Assembly: GCA_900323505.1 (NCBI GenBank)
Contig: OOIN01000028.1
Coordinates: 1-64,000 of the forward strand
Source: Ustilago trichophora
Taxonomy: Eukaryota; Basidiomycota; Ustilaginomycetes; Ustilaginales; Ustilaginaceae
DNA: 64,000 bases
Reading direction: 5' to 3'
In this document: in pieces, positions 56,136 through 64,000 of the stretch
How the letters are laid out: each line of letters opens with the position of its first letter
Numbering within the stretch: the first letter of the stretch is position 1
Position numbers and translations under genes: made by a program
The notes under the pieces: generated by a model
Told to the model about the DNA's origin: nothing
Databases searched by the model: none
What the model saw: the letters and a program-made list of their open reading frames with translations, nothing else

Positions 56136-56812
56136 GGTTGCTGAATATGAGAGATTCTGTATCGAGGTGGTGGAGAGGGTGAGTAGTGTCGTTGGAGCTG
56201 AGTCTTTTGAAGCAACACCTGAAATTCTGGAATTTTGAGAGTCGAAATTTTCTATTTTCTCATAATTGACTTTTTTTCATCGGATCTCGGATCACGGGGA
56301 TCAGCTAGCTTCGTGGATCTAACAACGTGACGGCGTCGCTTCCCCTTGATGCCTGATCTTGGAGGACGAGAGTAGACACACGAATCAGAGATGCCGCACC
56401 AGGAGCAGCTGTCCAAGATATATCGATACAAGTGACTTGCTGTGTTGCGATACGCGGAAAGATGACTGGAGCTAGTGATACAAGGTCTGGGATGCAGACA
56501 AGGGACAAGAAGACGAGGGACATTTGCGATGAGATTGTCAAGACCCGGCGGAGATGGGAGAGAACCAGAGTGAAAGGGCGCCAAATCCTTGGAAAGTCAA
56601 GGGCCCTCTGAAAAGCCAAGGAATGAAAAAGTATTGCTGAGAGGAGACCAGTTAGAGGTGCAGAAACAAGAGTTGCAAGGAAGGGCGGCATTGGATCGAA
56701 ATGTGAGCGGTGTTGAAAAGGCCGATTCATGACAAAAGGTGCAGACGATGCTTGCTATGCGGCGGGTGCGGTAGTGGGAATGCGAAGAGATGATCGTACG
56801 ACGTTGTGCGGC
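56136..56812. other. Intergenic region
   Basis: A 141-codon minus-strand ATG frame at 56305-56730 has a hydrophobic patch (LATLVSAPLTGLLSAILF) but no recognisable family and lies where the UBL3-type 3' leader and MAK11 promoter should be. I do not call it as a gene. Confidence 0.4.
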
Positions 56813-57543
56813 TCAGCAGATGACACAGCTGCAGCCGGGAGTATCTTCGTCCTGTCGATTACGCTGTGTCGGGCTGGCATTTGCTGTGCTCTTGATCGGC
56901 GATTCTAGAGTGCAAAAGGACAGAGAGAGAGAAAAAAAAAGTTAGGGCTCGCTGCCAGAGCTCTGAATGAGAGAAAAGTGCGAGACAACTTACCCTGCTC
57001 AACTTTGACAGGTTCGGGTGGAGGTACGGAGCGAATGATGATGTGAACTACGGTGGTGGCGCCAGGCTTGCAGCCTCGAGAAGCGAGTGTAATGTGAGGA
57101 TTGTCGAGGATGTGACCGAGGTGGAGAAGCCTCAAGTAGGCAGCAGACTCGGGTTTGGGCTGAGGCCACGATTCGGGCCAATTGTGCCAGATATGTGTTC
57201 GAACCGCTTCGACCGATTCATTTGGGTCGAATCTCCACGACTTGCGCTGCCCTGTGACGAGGAGCGTGTTGAGATGCACCGCTGCGGCTGCAGAAAGGTT
57301 GCTACTGCGTGGTGGAGAAGAAGAAGCAGAGGTCTGCTGTGGTTGCGTATGGGCTGTGGTGTGAACTTGGTGGGCGTCTGAGGTGGAGAACAAGGTGGAA
57401 GGTTGGGCGTCGTTTTGCTTTGGGCTTGTAGAGATGGTGGACAGATTGGAGACGACGTGGGTGAGACGAGTGTCTTGATGTGCATGAGACGAGCCATTGT
57501 CGGTAGAGCAGGTCGAGTTGCGGCTCTTCTCTGTGGCGTGCAT
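56813..57543 (-). CDS. Membrane-anchored ubiquitin-like protein (UBL3/MUB type) with spliced CAAX tail
   Basis: Two exons: complement(join(56813..56904, 56994..57543)), 213 residues; the 89-nt intron has GTAAGT and CTCTAG. A Ser/Thr/His-rich N terminus of ~90 residues precedes a ubiquitin fold with the UBL3 signatures TVKxW-like SWRFDPNESVEAVR, YLRLLHLGHILDN and GATTVVHIIIRSVPPPEP. Reading straight through the donor gives a different end, but splicing gives a tail closing in GCSCVIC. CVIC is a CAAX box with a neighbouring Cys suited to palmitoylation, as in UBL3/MUB proteins that sit on membranes and recruit E2 enzymes or sort cargo. ATG 57543 is the first ATG in the frame. Confidence 0.78.
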
Positions 57544-59421
57544 GTTGTGAGCAAGTGCGCGGAGAGGTTGGGCAGGTGGTAGGAAAGGTAAGCTTTGGTA
57601 GTTGTCGCGAGTGATTAGGTTAGCAAGGCAACTCGAGGTGGTGCAAGTTGATCGACGTCGCAGAGATGATGGTGAGACGACAAGGTGGATGAGAGGAGTG
57701 GGGTGCAGTATTGTACTGTATGTATTGGTATGTGTGGACAAAAGGCAGCGAGGATGGTGAACGCGGATCTTGAATACAAAGGTACAGTACAGTACAGTAC
57801 AGTACAGTACAGTACCGCAACGGAGCGAAGGGAAGTGTGCCAAAAGCAAAGGGACGGCTTTGAAGATAGTTACAGTACAGTGCCAAGAGCCAAACGATGG
57901 CCAAGAAAGAGAAGCCGTTGCAGGCACAGCCGCTGCTGACGTTGGATGGGAAGAGTAAGTATATGCATGAATGACGGTGTGGCCTCGACGTTGACTCTGT
58001 TGGATCTAGACCGTTGGAGGCGCATTTGCAGTGTTCCAAAGCGCCATACTCTAAGCAAATAAAAGCGTCAAAAGTTTTAAAATTAGCTGCAGTATACTGT
58101 ATGAGCATCACAGCCGCCGACTCAATTGAGCTAGTTGTTGCCGTTGCAGCATGTTGAACAGGTGGCTAAAGGAGACAGGAACCGCAGAGGATTCACAAGT
58201 TACGGCACGGAAATACGAGAAAGCGTGCTAAGCTCATTTATAATACTAGTTTAGCCAGCCATGCCGAACCACACTCGTCAAGATAGATCAAGTGGCAAGA
58301 GTTGGCACCACTAAGTCACGTAAAGAGTTGACCCTGCATGGCTTTGCATTCAATTGTCCCGTGTCATTTGACTCTACCGCTCTGCTGCCGTCTTTCCGTC
58401 GTTTCGCGGGACACGCCACATTCTCTTCTAAGCCCTACCAAGAGACACTCTTAGAGCCGCAGACGTCAACAAACGCAGTCTTACAGTTATCTTTACTTGA
58501 CGCTGGTTGGTCAACATGTGACAATCTAAAAAAAATGAGCGACAGCACATCACACGATGGAGCTTTCACAACGTTCAGGGGGTGCTGTACTGTATACAGT
58601 ACTGCCGTTTCGAGTCAGCTAGCCGACAGTCGGAGATGGTCGGAATCCGAATTTGGATTCGACGAGCTGTACCCTCTCATAACACACAGATCGATCAGCT
58701 TGCCTTCCTCTTGCTTTTTTTTTTTTTTTTTTTTTTCACCATTCCGACGCTGGGATCAACCGGATCGCTTCTGCTGCAACCAAGCATGACGACCAAAAGT
58801 CTTGGGCTTCGTCAAACCGTCCTAGCCGAGTCCACCACCTTTGCGACGCTGCCAAGCTTTTGTCACGTTGACTTACTGTGCCTGAGAATCACAGAGTGAC
58901 AGTATGGTTGTCGCGTGGCTCTTATCGCCGCTGCAAACATACAGTACACTCCTCTTGTCGTTCGCCTTTTTGACAAGATCAAAGCATGCCAAGAACTTTT
59001 TTTCTCTTTCTTTCATCGTGCCAAGAATTCATCAACAGTACTTCGTTTGTGTACTGATGGCGGCGGTAACTTCTTACCCCACACTTCTCTTTTTGCACAG
59101 CCCCTGTCATCTGTGTCGTACTGTATTGTCATAGCTTGGCAATACGACAACAGCTGGTCGCCATTCAGTGTCAGCACGAGATCGATCGGCAAAGTAAACT
59201 CGAATCGGCTGTCAGATGTTACCACTCGCCCGGCAATATAGAGCGCGCATGTCTAAACAAAAAGCCGGCGCTCCGGCTTACATTCGCCTTCGATTGGTCC
59301 GTGAGCCGGTCTTTTCCCCACAAAATTACATATAGCGCTACTAACACCACCATCATCCTCGAAACAACAAGCTCAACCTCATCCTTCAATACCAGCACAA
59401 CCCAGCTCTGTATCCAGCATC
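57544..59421. other. 1.9-kb divergent intergenic region with (ACAGT)n
   Basis: The longest pure run of the ACAGT word, seven units, is at 57781-57815, about 240 bp upstream of the UBL3-type start. Further copies are at 57705-57722, 57869-57880, 58088-58100, 58583-58603, 58940-58950 and 59117-59128. There is a T run at 58715-58736. No gene was seen. Confidence 0.6.
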
Positions 59422-60609
59422 ATGTTGGACGTCACAGCATCTCGATTCTACGTGACACCTCTCACCACGCCTCCATCCAACCCGAATGCCACGCCGACAC
59501 AGCGCAGGTACCACTACCTCGACCATCGTCCTCCTCCAGGTGTTCCCGAGAGAGCCACGCTTCTCCTCCTCCATGGATTTCCCGATTTCTCCTACGGCTG
59601 GCGCAGTGTCATTGCTCCTCTCAAGCTCGCTGGATTCCGTCTGATCATTCCGGATCTTCTCGGATACGGTCTCAGTTCGGCCCCTCCCACCTCGGCTGCG
59701 TCTACACCGGCTGGCACCGAATCGCGTCTTGCCGAGTACGGTGGCAGAGCCATCTCGATCGATCTCAACGGCTTGCTTGATCACGCTCAAGCAGCAAAAG
59801 CCTCCGAATACGGCGCTGAGCATCTCACTTCTGACGGGAAAAAGGGTCGCGTCATTGTTCTCTGTCACGACTGGGGCTCATGGCTAGGTTGGCGATTCGC
59901 TCAATGGTACCCTGACCGAGTCATGGGTGTCTGTGGTCTCTGCGTACCCTTCCAAGCACCCACATCTAAAGTGCTTCCCATCGACATGGTCCTCAACAAC
60001 GTGCCTTCGTTTGGCTATCAGAAGTTCTTCTCCGAAGAGAGGAGCACCGAGATCATCGAACAGCATCTCGATCGATTCCTCGCCATCATCTACATGATTC
60101 CCGGGCTCTTCAGTGCCGACTCTGAGAACGAGCAAGAGATGCGTGACTGGCATCTCCTTGGCAAGCTCGAGAGGCTCCTCACCAAGCCCGAATTCTCCGA
60201 TATCCCCCTCAAGTACCTCGGCCGTATCATCTTGGATCAAGAGTATCTCGACTACTACATCAGCGTCTTCCGCAGCCGTGGAATGGAAGGACCTCTCAGC
60301 TGGTACCGAACCCGCGAGATCAATTGGCAAGAAGATCGCGCTTTGAACAGCAAGACCCTCCCCGAATCGCTACCCGCCATGCTCATCATGCCCAAGGACG
60401 ACGTCGCCGTACCCCCAGCACTCGGCATGACGATGAAGAAGCACGTACCTCAGACCGAATTCGTCGAGGTCGCAGGAAGCGGTCACTGGGTCCAGAACGA
60501 GGTACCCGGTGTCGTGGTGCAATACTTCAAGCAGTGGGTCGAACAAAGTGTCTTGCCCAACGAAAAGAAAGGTAGTGGAATGCTGGGTTGGTTGCGAAGC
60601 AAACTGTAG
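59422..60609 (+). CDS. Epoxide hydrolase (alpha/beta fold) with peroxisomal targeting signal
   Basis: 395 residues, single exon, true ATG. Opens epoxides by a covalent ester mechanism. Oxyanion motif HGFPDFSYGW begins at His51; the nucleophile is Asp150 in LCHDWGSWLGW; the acid is Asp326/327 in PKDDVAVPP; the general base is His355 in GSGHWVQNE. Candidate lid tyrosines are in DYYISVF (277-283) and SWYRTRE (293-299). Length and motif spacing fit soluble epoxide hydrolases. The chain ends RSKL, a canonical PTS1, so the enzyme is predicted to be peroxisomal, perhaps acting on fatty-acid epoxides. A haloalkane dehalogenase is less likely given the lid tyrosines. Confidence 0.88.
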   Translation: MLDVTASRFYVTPLTTPPSNPNATPTQRRYHYLDHRPPPGVPERATLLLLHGFPDFSYGWRSVIAPLKLAGFRLIIPDLLGYGLSSAPPTSAASTPAGTESRLAEYGGRAISIDLNGLLDHAQAAKASEYGAEHLTSDGKKGRVIVLCHDWGSWLGWRFAQWYPDRVMGVCGLCVPFQAPTSKVLPIDMVLNNVPSFGYQKFFSEERSTEIIEQHLDRFLAIIYMIPGLFSADSENEQEMRDWHLLGKLERLLTKPEFSDIPLKYLGRIILDQEYLDYYISVFRSRGMEGPLSWYRTREINWQEDRALNSKTLPESLPAMLIMPKDDVAVPPALGMTMKKHVPQTEFVEVAGSGHWVQNEVPGVVVQYFKQWVEQSVLPNEKKGSGMLGWLRSKL

Positions 60610-60914
60610 AGTTGGTATCGTTTCCACAAATCGCTCGCTCAATCAATCAGTTGGCTTTTTCCTTGTTGTGTGACGGTTGCCATGTGTCCAAAGATTGCCG
60701 AGCACCCTTGCATCTCACAAGAGATCGGATCAATGTCCAAAGGAAAAGAAAAAATTCTAGCTTTTGCTCCATCCAACATTGCCTGATTTGGAAGATAACG
60801 AGATCCCTCTTGTTCGAACTGAGAGCATGCCCGATGAAGAACAAAAACTTGCTAAGGAATCCCAACATGGGACATGGTTGTACGATCGACCATGCAAAAT
60901 GCGAATGCAAGATG
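60610..60914. other. Epoxide hydrolase 3' flank
   Basis: About 305 bp up to the end of the retrotransposon; no gene or strong motif was seen. Confidence 0.5.
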
Positions 60915-61026
60915 ATCACTCTCAAGAGAGCACAGTCAGGTACACGTGTCAAGAAACGAAGTGAGTGAGAAACAAAAATTGATTGCCTAACTCGGGAGAG
61001 TCGCTTGCAAGCTCCCAGCCGTGGCC
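60915..61026 (-). repeat. Terminal copy (B2) of the split direct repeat
   Basis: 112 bp matching 61317-61428 at an offset of 402 bp, with two differences (60920 T vs A, 61010 A vs G). Similarity begins at ATCAC and ends at GTGGCC, beyond which the two copies diverge fully. Confidence 0.9.
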
Positions 61027-61316
61027 GTAAGGGGCACGGGTGGTCGAGCATCGCGTGAAAGCGAGGCGAAATGCGCGTGAGACCTAACAGACATGACAAC
61101 ATGCAAAACTAACATGCAAGGCGTGAACAGGGACGGGAGAGGCGGGTGAGACGAAAAGGAGCTGTCGACGACGTTGAGCAGCGAATGAGTGATGATGGTG
61201 AGGAGAAGGAAGAGTGTCGAGTGCGACAACTCTGAAAAGGACAAAGGGACACACGTGTACACCGATCACGTGCTCTCGGCCGAGTGAAGCTAGCGTCTGT
61301 TTCACATACGCTCTAC

Positions 61317-61428
61317 ATCACACTCAAGAGAGCACAGTCAGGTACACGTGTCAAGAAACGAAGTGAGTGAGAAACAAAAATTGATTGCCTAACTCGGGAG
61401 AGTCGCTTGCGAGCTCCCAGCCGTGGCC
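61317..61428 (-). repeat. Internal copy (B1) of the split direct repeat
   Basis: Lies between the recombinase stop codon (61516) and the 290-bp presumed A2 segment. Same orientation as B2. Confidence 0.9.
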
Positions 61429-61515
61429 ACATGGTGTGCGAGTGGCGTACCGCATGGTGTAACGGTCATGAGCTGAGGCTGGAGAGCAAGGACAGGCGAG
61501 CCCAGAGAAAGGCAA

Positions 61516-62433
61516 TTAGATGTCGCGCCAGGCGACGGTGTCGAGTGACAAGGGGGCTGAGGCGTTGGTGTAGAGCGCCGCCTTGGTGGTGGCAGCGCGA
61601 TCGGCAGCGGACTTGTCGATGTATCGACGGAAGCAGTCGCTACGCCAACGGCCAAGTTCACGGATGGTGTCGTCGTCAACACCGTTCAAGGCAGCCCAGG
61701 TCGCCGCTCCACGGCGGAAGGAGTGGCCAGAGTAGGCCGAGGGCTCGATCCCGGAGGCCGCAAGGCATTGGCGTAAGGTGTCGACGAAGCAAGACCTGGC
61801 GAAAGGGCGGCCGTCTTCGAGGATGAAGAGGGGTGCTGACGACGGGCGTGACCGGCACACCACGTCGAGAGCAGCGACGGCGCAAGTGCTGAGCGGTACC
61901 GCCGGTGCTGTGAGGGCGACGCCCTGCCGAAACGGGTCGGTCTTGCTGGCGGGGATGGTGATGGTCGCGTACGACCTGTCGCTGGCAAAGCAGACCGAGC
62001 CGACTGTGAGCATATTGTCGGTGTTTTGCGCTTCCCAAGTGAGCTCTCCTGAGCGGAGGAAGCAAGCAAAGGCGAGGCAAAAGGCGGCACGGAACATCCG
62101 ACGGTTGTGTGGTGAGGGGCAGACTGTCGGCAGGGCACGGAGGAGTTGGCGCAGGAGGGGAAGGGTGATGGCGAGCTTGGCGACAGGGAGCGGAGCACCA
62201 ACGACTCGCTTGAGGCCTCGAACGACTCTGGCCAGGCGTTCGGAGTCGAAAACAACTGTGGAGAGGCCGAGGTCGATGTGCCAAGACTTGATGATGGCGA
62301 GGTCACGCTTGACTGTGCCGTAAGTCTTGTTGGCAAGGTGTTGGGCGGCCACCCATTCGATGAGGAGTGTCTCTGAGGACGGGAAGGGGTGGCAACGTCG
62401 TGAAGCGGCGAAGGAGGCGAAGTCGAAGCACAC
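61516..62433 (-). CDS. Tyrosine recombinase of the retrotransposon
   Basis: Integrase that inserts the circular DNA intermediate. The 305-codon frame has a SAM-like N-terminal domain (LIEWVAAQHLANKTYGTVKRD) and a catalytic domain with Arg in CFLRSGELTW, His-x-x-Arg in SGHSFRRGAATW, GRWRSD at the usual His/Trp position and the nucleophilic Tyr in FRRYIDKS. All expected catalytic residues are present, so it may be active. No ATG precedes the N-terminal domain; the frame opens upstream within the RT frame, and a -1 shift from that frame would join them. Overlap with the RT/RH frame is 748 nt. Confidence 0.85.
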   Translation of the reverse strand: MCFDFASFAASRRCHPFPSSETLLIEWVAAQHLANKTYGTVKRDLAIIKSWHIDLGLSTVVFDSERLARVVRGLKRVVGAPLPVAKLAITLPLLRQLLRALPTVCPSPHNRRMFRAAFCLAFACFLRSGELTWEAQNTDNMLTVGSVCFASDRSYATITIPASKTDPFRQGVALTAPAVPLSTCAVAALDVVCRSRPSSAPLFILEDGRPFARSCFVDTLRQCLAASGIEPSAYSGHSFRRGAATWAALNGVDDDTIRELGRWRSDCFRRYIDKSAADRAATTKAALYTNASAPLSLDTVAWRDI

Positions 62434-64000
62434 CGTTGTGGAACGTGTGCGTGTGCTGGAGGCAAGTCCGTTCCAGAGGAGGAAGGCTGCTGGCGACGAG
62501 AGGCCTGAGGCCGAGACAAAGGAGGCAGGGGGCTGGGAGCCGTATTGGCCGCGTTGAACCGCAGGAGAGCGTACGCTCGAGGATAGTGTTGCTGGACAAA
62601 AGCAAAACGACGGCGAGAAAGAGCGTCAGCGAGAATGTTAGCTTCGGAGCTAACTCTAATCGGAACCAGGTCGATGTGCTGCTGCAAGCACAGAGAGAAG
62701 ATGGCTCGAAAGAGCGCCTGGGTCTGCGGGTCGCGTATAGAGCCCTTACGGAGGCCGTACTCGACGTTCTCGTTGTCGACATGCACCACCACTTGGCGAG
62801 GACCCGACCAGAGGGGGGCAAAGCGACGGAGAGCTTCGAGGACTGCCAGAGCCTCCAGGAAGCGAATGTCCTTGCGGCGGTGTCGACGAGCTAGCTCGTG
62901 AGAGAAGGCGGCTACAGGTTCGTCCATGGTGCCCAGATGAGCACCAATACACCGCTTAGAGGCATCTGTCCATACATGCTCTACGACGAGCGGAGACGGC
63001 TGAAGAAGGGAGACGCCGTCCCATGTATTGAGCGTGGCGATCCACCAGAGCAATTCAGATCGAGTCGCCTTACTGATACGACGACCAAAAGGGGCCTTGT
63101 AGTGGGACCGGACGGCGTCATAGAGACGGCGAAGGAAAGCACGACCGTGAGGAGCAACTCGAGTTACAAACTGGAGATGGCCAGCTACTTGCTGTAACTC
63201 AAGCAGGGAGGCGCGTCCTCTGTCGACGATGCGGCCACACAGCTGAAGAATGCGCTGGCGGCGTTGATGTGTGATGGAGGCGGTCTGAGCAACTGAGTCC
63301 AGCTCGATGCCTAGCACCTCCAGTCTGGTGGTGTCCCAGAGAGTCTTCTTCCGGCTGATCCGGAAGCCCAGTGCAGCCGAGGCAAGGCTGAGGACCTGGA
63401 CTGGTGTCGCCGGATTGGCAGAAGCGTCAGACGCCCCAAAGAAGTCGTCGAGGTAGTGTGACACCTCGGAATGCGAGGTCGACGATGGTGTCACAGACTG
63501 CAGGGCAAAGGTGGTGAGCCAGTGCAGGAACTCGGCGAAAAGGTTGAAAAGGAATGGTGAAGAGCGTCCACCAAACGCCAGCGCGCATTCCTGGTAATGT
63601 CGTCCGTCGAAGTGGATACCCATGAGTCTGGCATCAGACTCGGATACAATGACGTGACGAAAGGCATCCTCCAAGTCTGCTTTCCACAGAGAGGCGCTAG
63701 GATGTTCGCGAATGAACTCCATGATGGCGTCGAGACTCTCATAGCGGATGGTGACGAAGGACGGATGTATGCCATCATTGACTGAAGGCAGTCGCGCACC
63801 TGGTTTTCGAGGGTGCGAGAGATGGTATATGGTCCGTCTCTTGTCAGAGTGAGGCTTGGGTACCACACCGACAGGAGAGCAGACCAGGCGTACGTCACTA
63901 GGGTTAGCAACGTGGCGAAGGCGACCTTCTTGCATGCGAGTTTCGATCTCGCGGCGAAGGTGTTGTACGTCGGCTGAATCCATGGGCAAGTTGTTGACGT
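61686..64000 (-). CDS. Reverse transcriptase/RNase H polyprotein (5' end outside window)
   Basis: Open at the right edge, so the start is not seen. The RT domain has KPHSDKRRTIYHLSHPR, LWKADLEDAFRHV, ALAFGGRSSPFLFNLF and the active-site YLDDFFGAS, where YLDD replaces the retroviral YMDD. RNase H follows with VWTDASKRCIGAHLG, FLEALAVLEALRRF, HVDNENVEYGL and SSEANILADALSRR. After about 62560 the frame continues for 290 codons as Pro/Ser-rich sequence in the shadow of the recombinase frame, probably without its own function. No stop or shift interrupts the RT-RNase H part inside the window. Confidence 0.88.
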   Translation of the reverse strand, partial: VNNLPMDSADVQHLRREIETRMQEGRLRHVANPSDVRLVCSPVGVVPKPHSDKRRTIYHLSHPRKPGARLPSVNDGIHPSFVTIRYESLDAIMEFIREHPSASLWKADLEDAFRHVIVSESDARLMGIHFDGRHYQECALAFGGRSSPFLFNLFAEFLHWLTTFALQSVTPSSTSHSEVSHYLDDFFGASDASANPATPVQVLSLASAALGFRISRKKTLWDTTRLEVLGIELDSVAQTASITHQRRQRILQLCGRIVDRGRASLLELQQVAGHLQFVTRVAPHGRAFLRRLYDAVRSHYKAPFGRRISKATRSELLWWIATLNTWDGVSLLQPSPLVVEHVWTDASKRCIGAHLGTMDEPVAAFSHELARRHRRKDIRFLEALAVLEALRRFAPLWSGPRQVVVHVDNENVEYGLRKGSIRDPQTQALFRAIFSLCLQQHIDLVPIRVSSEANILADALSRRRFAFVQQHYPRAYALLRFNAANTAPSPLPPLSRPQASRRQQPSSSGTDLPPAHAHVPQRCASTSPPSPLHDVATPSRPQRHSSSNGWPPNTLPTRLTAQSSVTSPSSSLGTSTSASPQLFSTPNAWPESFEASSESLVLRSLSPSSPSPFPSCANSSVPCRQSAPHHTTVGCSVPPFASPLLASSAQESSLGKRKTPTICSQSARSALPATGRTRPSPSPPARPTRFGRASPSQHRRYRSALAPSLLSTWCAGHARRQHPSSSSKTAALSPGLASSTPYANALRPPGSSPRPTLATPSAVERRPGLP

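Larger units (their letters stand above)
60915..64000 (-). mobile_element. 3' part of a tyrosine-recombinase retrotransposon (DIRS/Ngaro type)
   Basis: Reading on the minus strand, an RT/RNase H frame enters from the right edge, followed by a tyrosine recombinase frame and then non-coding ends. The ends carry a 112-bp direct repeat (61317-61428 and 60915-61026, two mismatches) flanking 290 bp of other sequence (61027-61316). That is the B1-A2-B2 order of split direct repeats in Ngaro and related YR retrotransposons, which replicate through a circle and lack LTRs. A1 and any Gag lie beyond the window. It has inserted in the intergenic region after the epoxide hydrolase gene. Confidence 0.85.

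Noticed and set aside
63894..63910. Telomere-like CTAACCCTA on the minus strand as a telomerase RNA template
   Set aside because: It lies inside the RT coding frame; a few 9-mers in telomere phase are expected by chance in 64 kb.

Overview
The window starts at a chromosome end: about 171 bp of CCCTAA repeats (TTAGGG on the other strand). It continues about 64 kb inward into ordinary single-copy genes. Short GT-AG introns, intron-containing nuclear tRNAs, a spliced RPL11 gene, and genes such as SSL2, DED1, VPS16, UBC6 and WSS1 show a fungal nuclear genome. Long serine/proline-rich proteins and a telomere-abutting gene with C2H2 fingers fit a basidiomycete, most likely a smut fungus (Ustilaginales). 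The species is inferred from overall character only.

Layout. (1) 1-8380 is a decayed subtelomere. It holds a telomere-linked finger protein cut off by the telomere itself, a 2.5-kb cluster of two interleaved families of palindromic repeats (about 3.75-6.26 kb), a broken multi-pass membrane gene and a second gene with a stop and a frame break. (2) 9.2-24.3 kb carries a split tRNA-Ser(UGA), a GATA factor, WSS1, VPS16 with a divergent PRKRIP1 homologue, a membrane-linked alpha/beta hydrolase, a split tRNA-Glu(CUC) and UBC6. (3) 24.9-41.3 kb carries RPL11 with one 905-nt intron, a Ser/Pro-rich protein with a possible PP1-docking motif, DED1, SSL2/XPB and a sugar transporter. (4) 43.7-60.6 kb carries a Rho3-like GTPase, a ~2,270-residue RA-PH protein, a possible structured RNA, MAK11, a prenylated ubiquitin-like protein (UBL3/MUB type) and an epoxide hydrolase ending in the peroxisomal signal SKL. 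(5) 60.9 kb to the end is the 3' part of a tyrosine-recombinase retrotransposon (DIRS/Ngaro type) with split direct repeats.

Functional themes are housekeeping: ribosome biogenesis and translation (RPL11, MAK11, DED1), DNA repair and transcription (WSS1, SSL2), vacuole and ER quality control (VPS16, UBC6), and polarity signalling (Rho3-like GTPase next to an RA-PH scaffold). The unexplained signals are the palindrome cluster, a word built on TACTGTACAGTA recurring at more than 20 non-coding places, and an ORF-free tract at 53.86-54.2 kb with a TATA box and internal complementarity. Exon joins were worked out by hand from splice-site words and reading phase.
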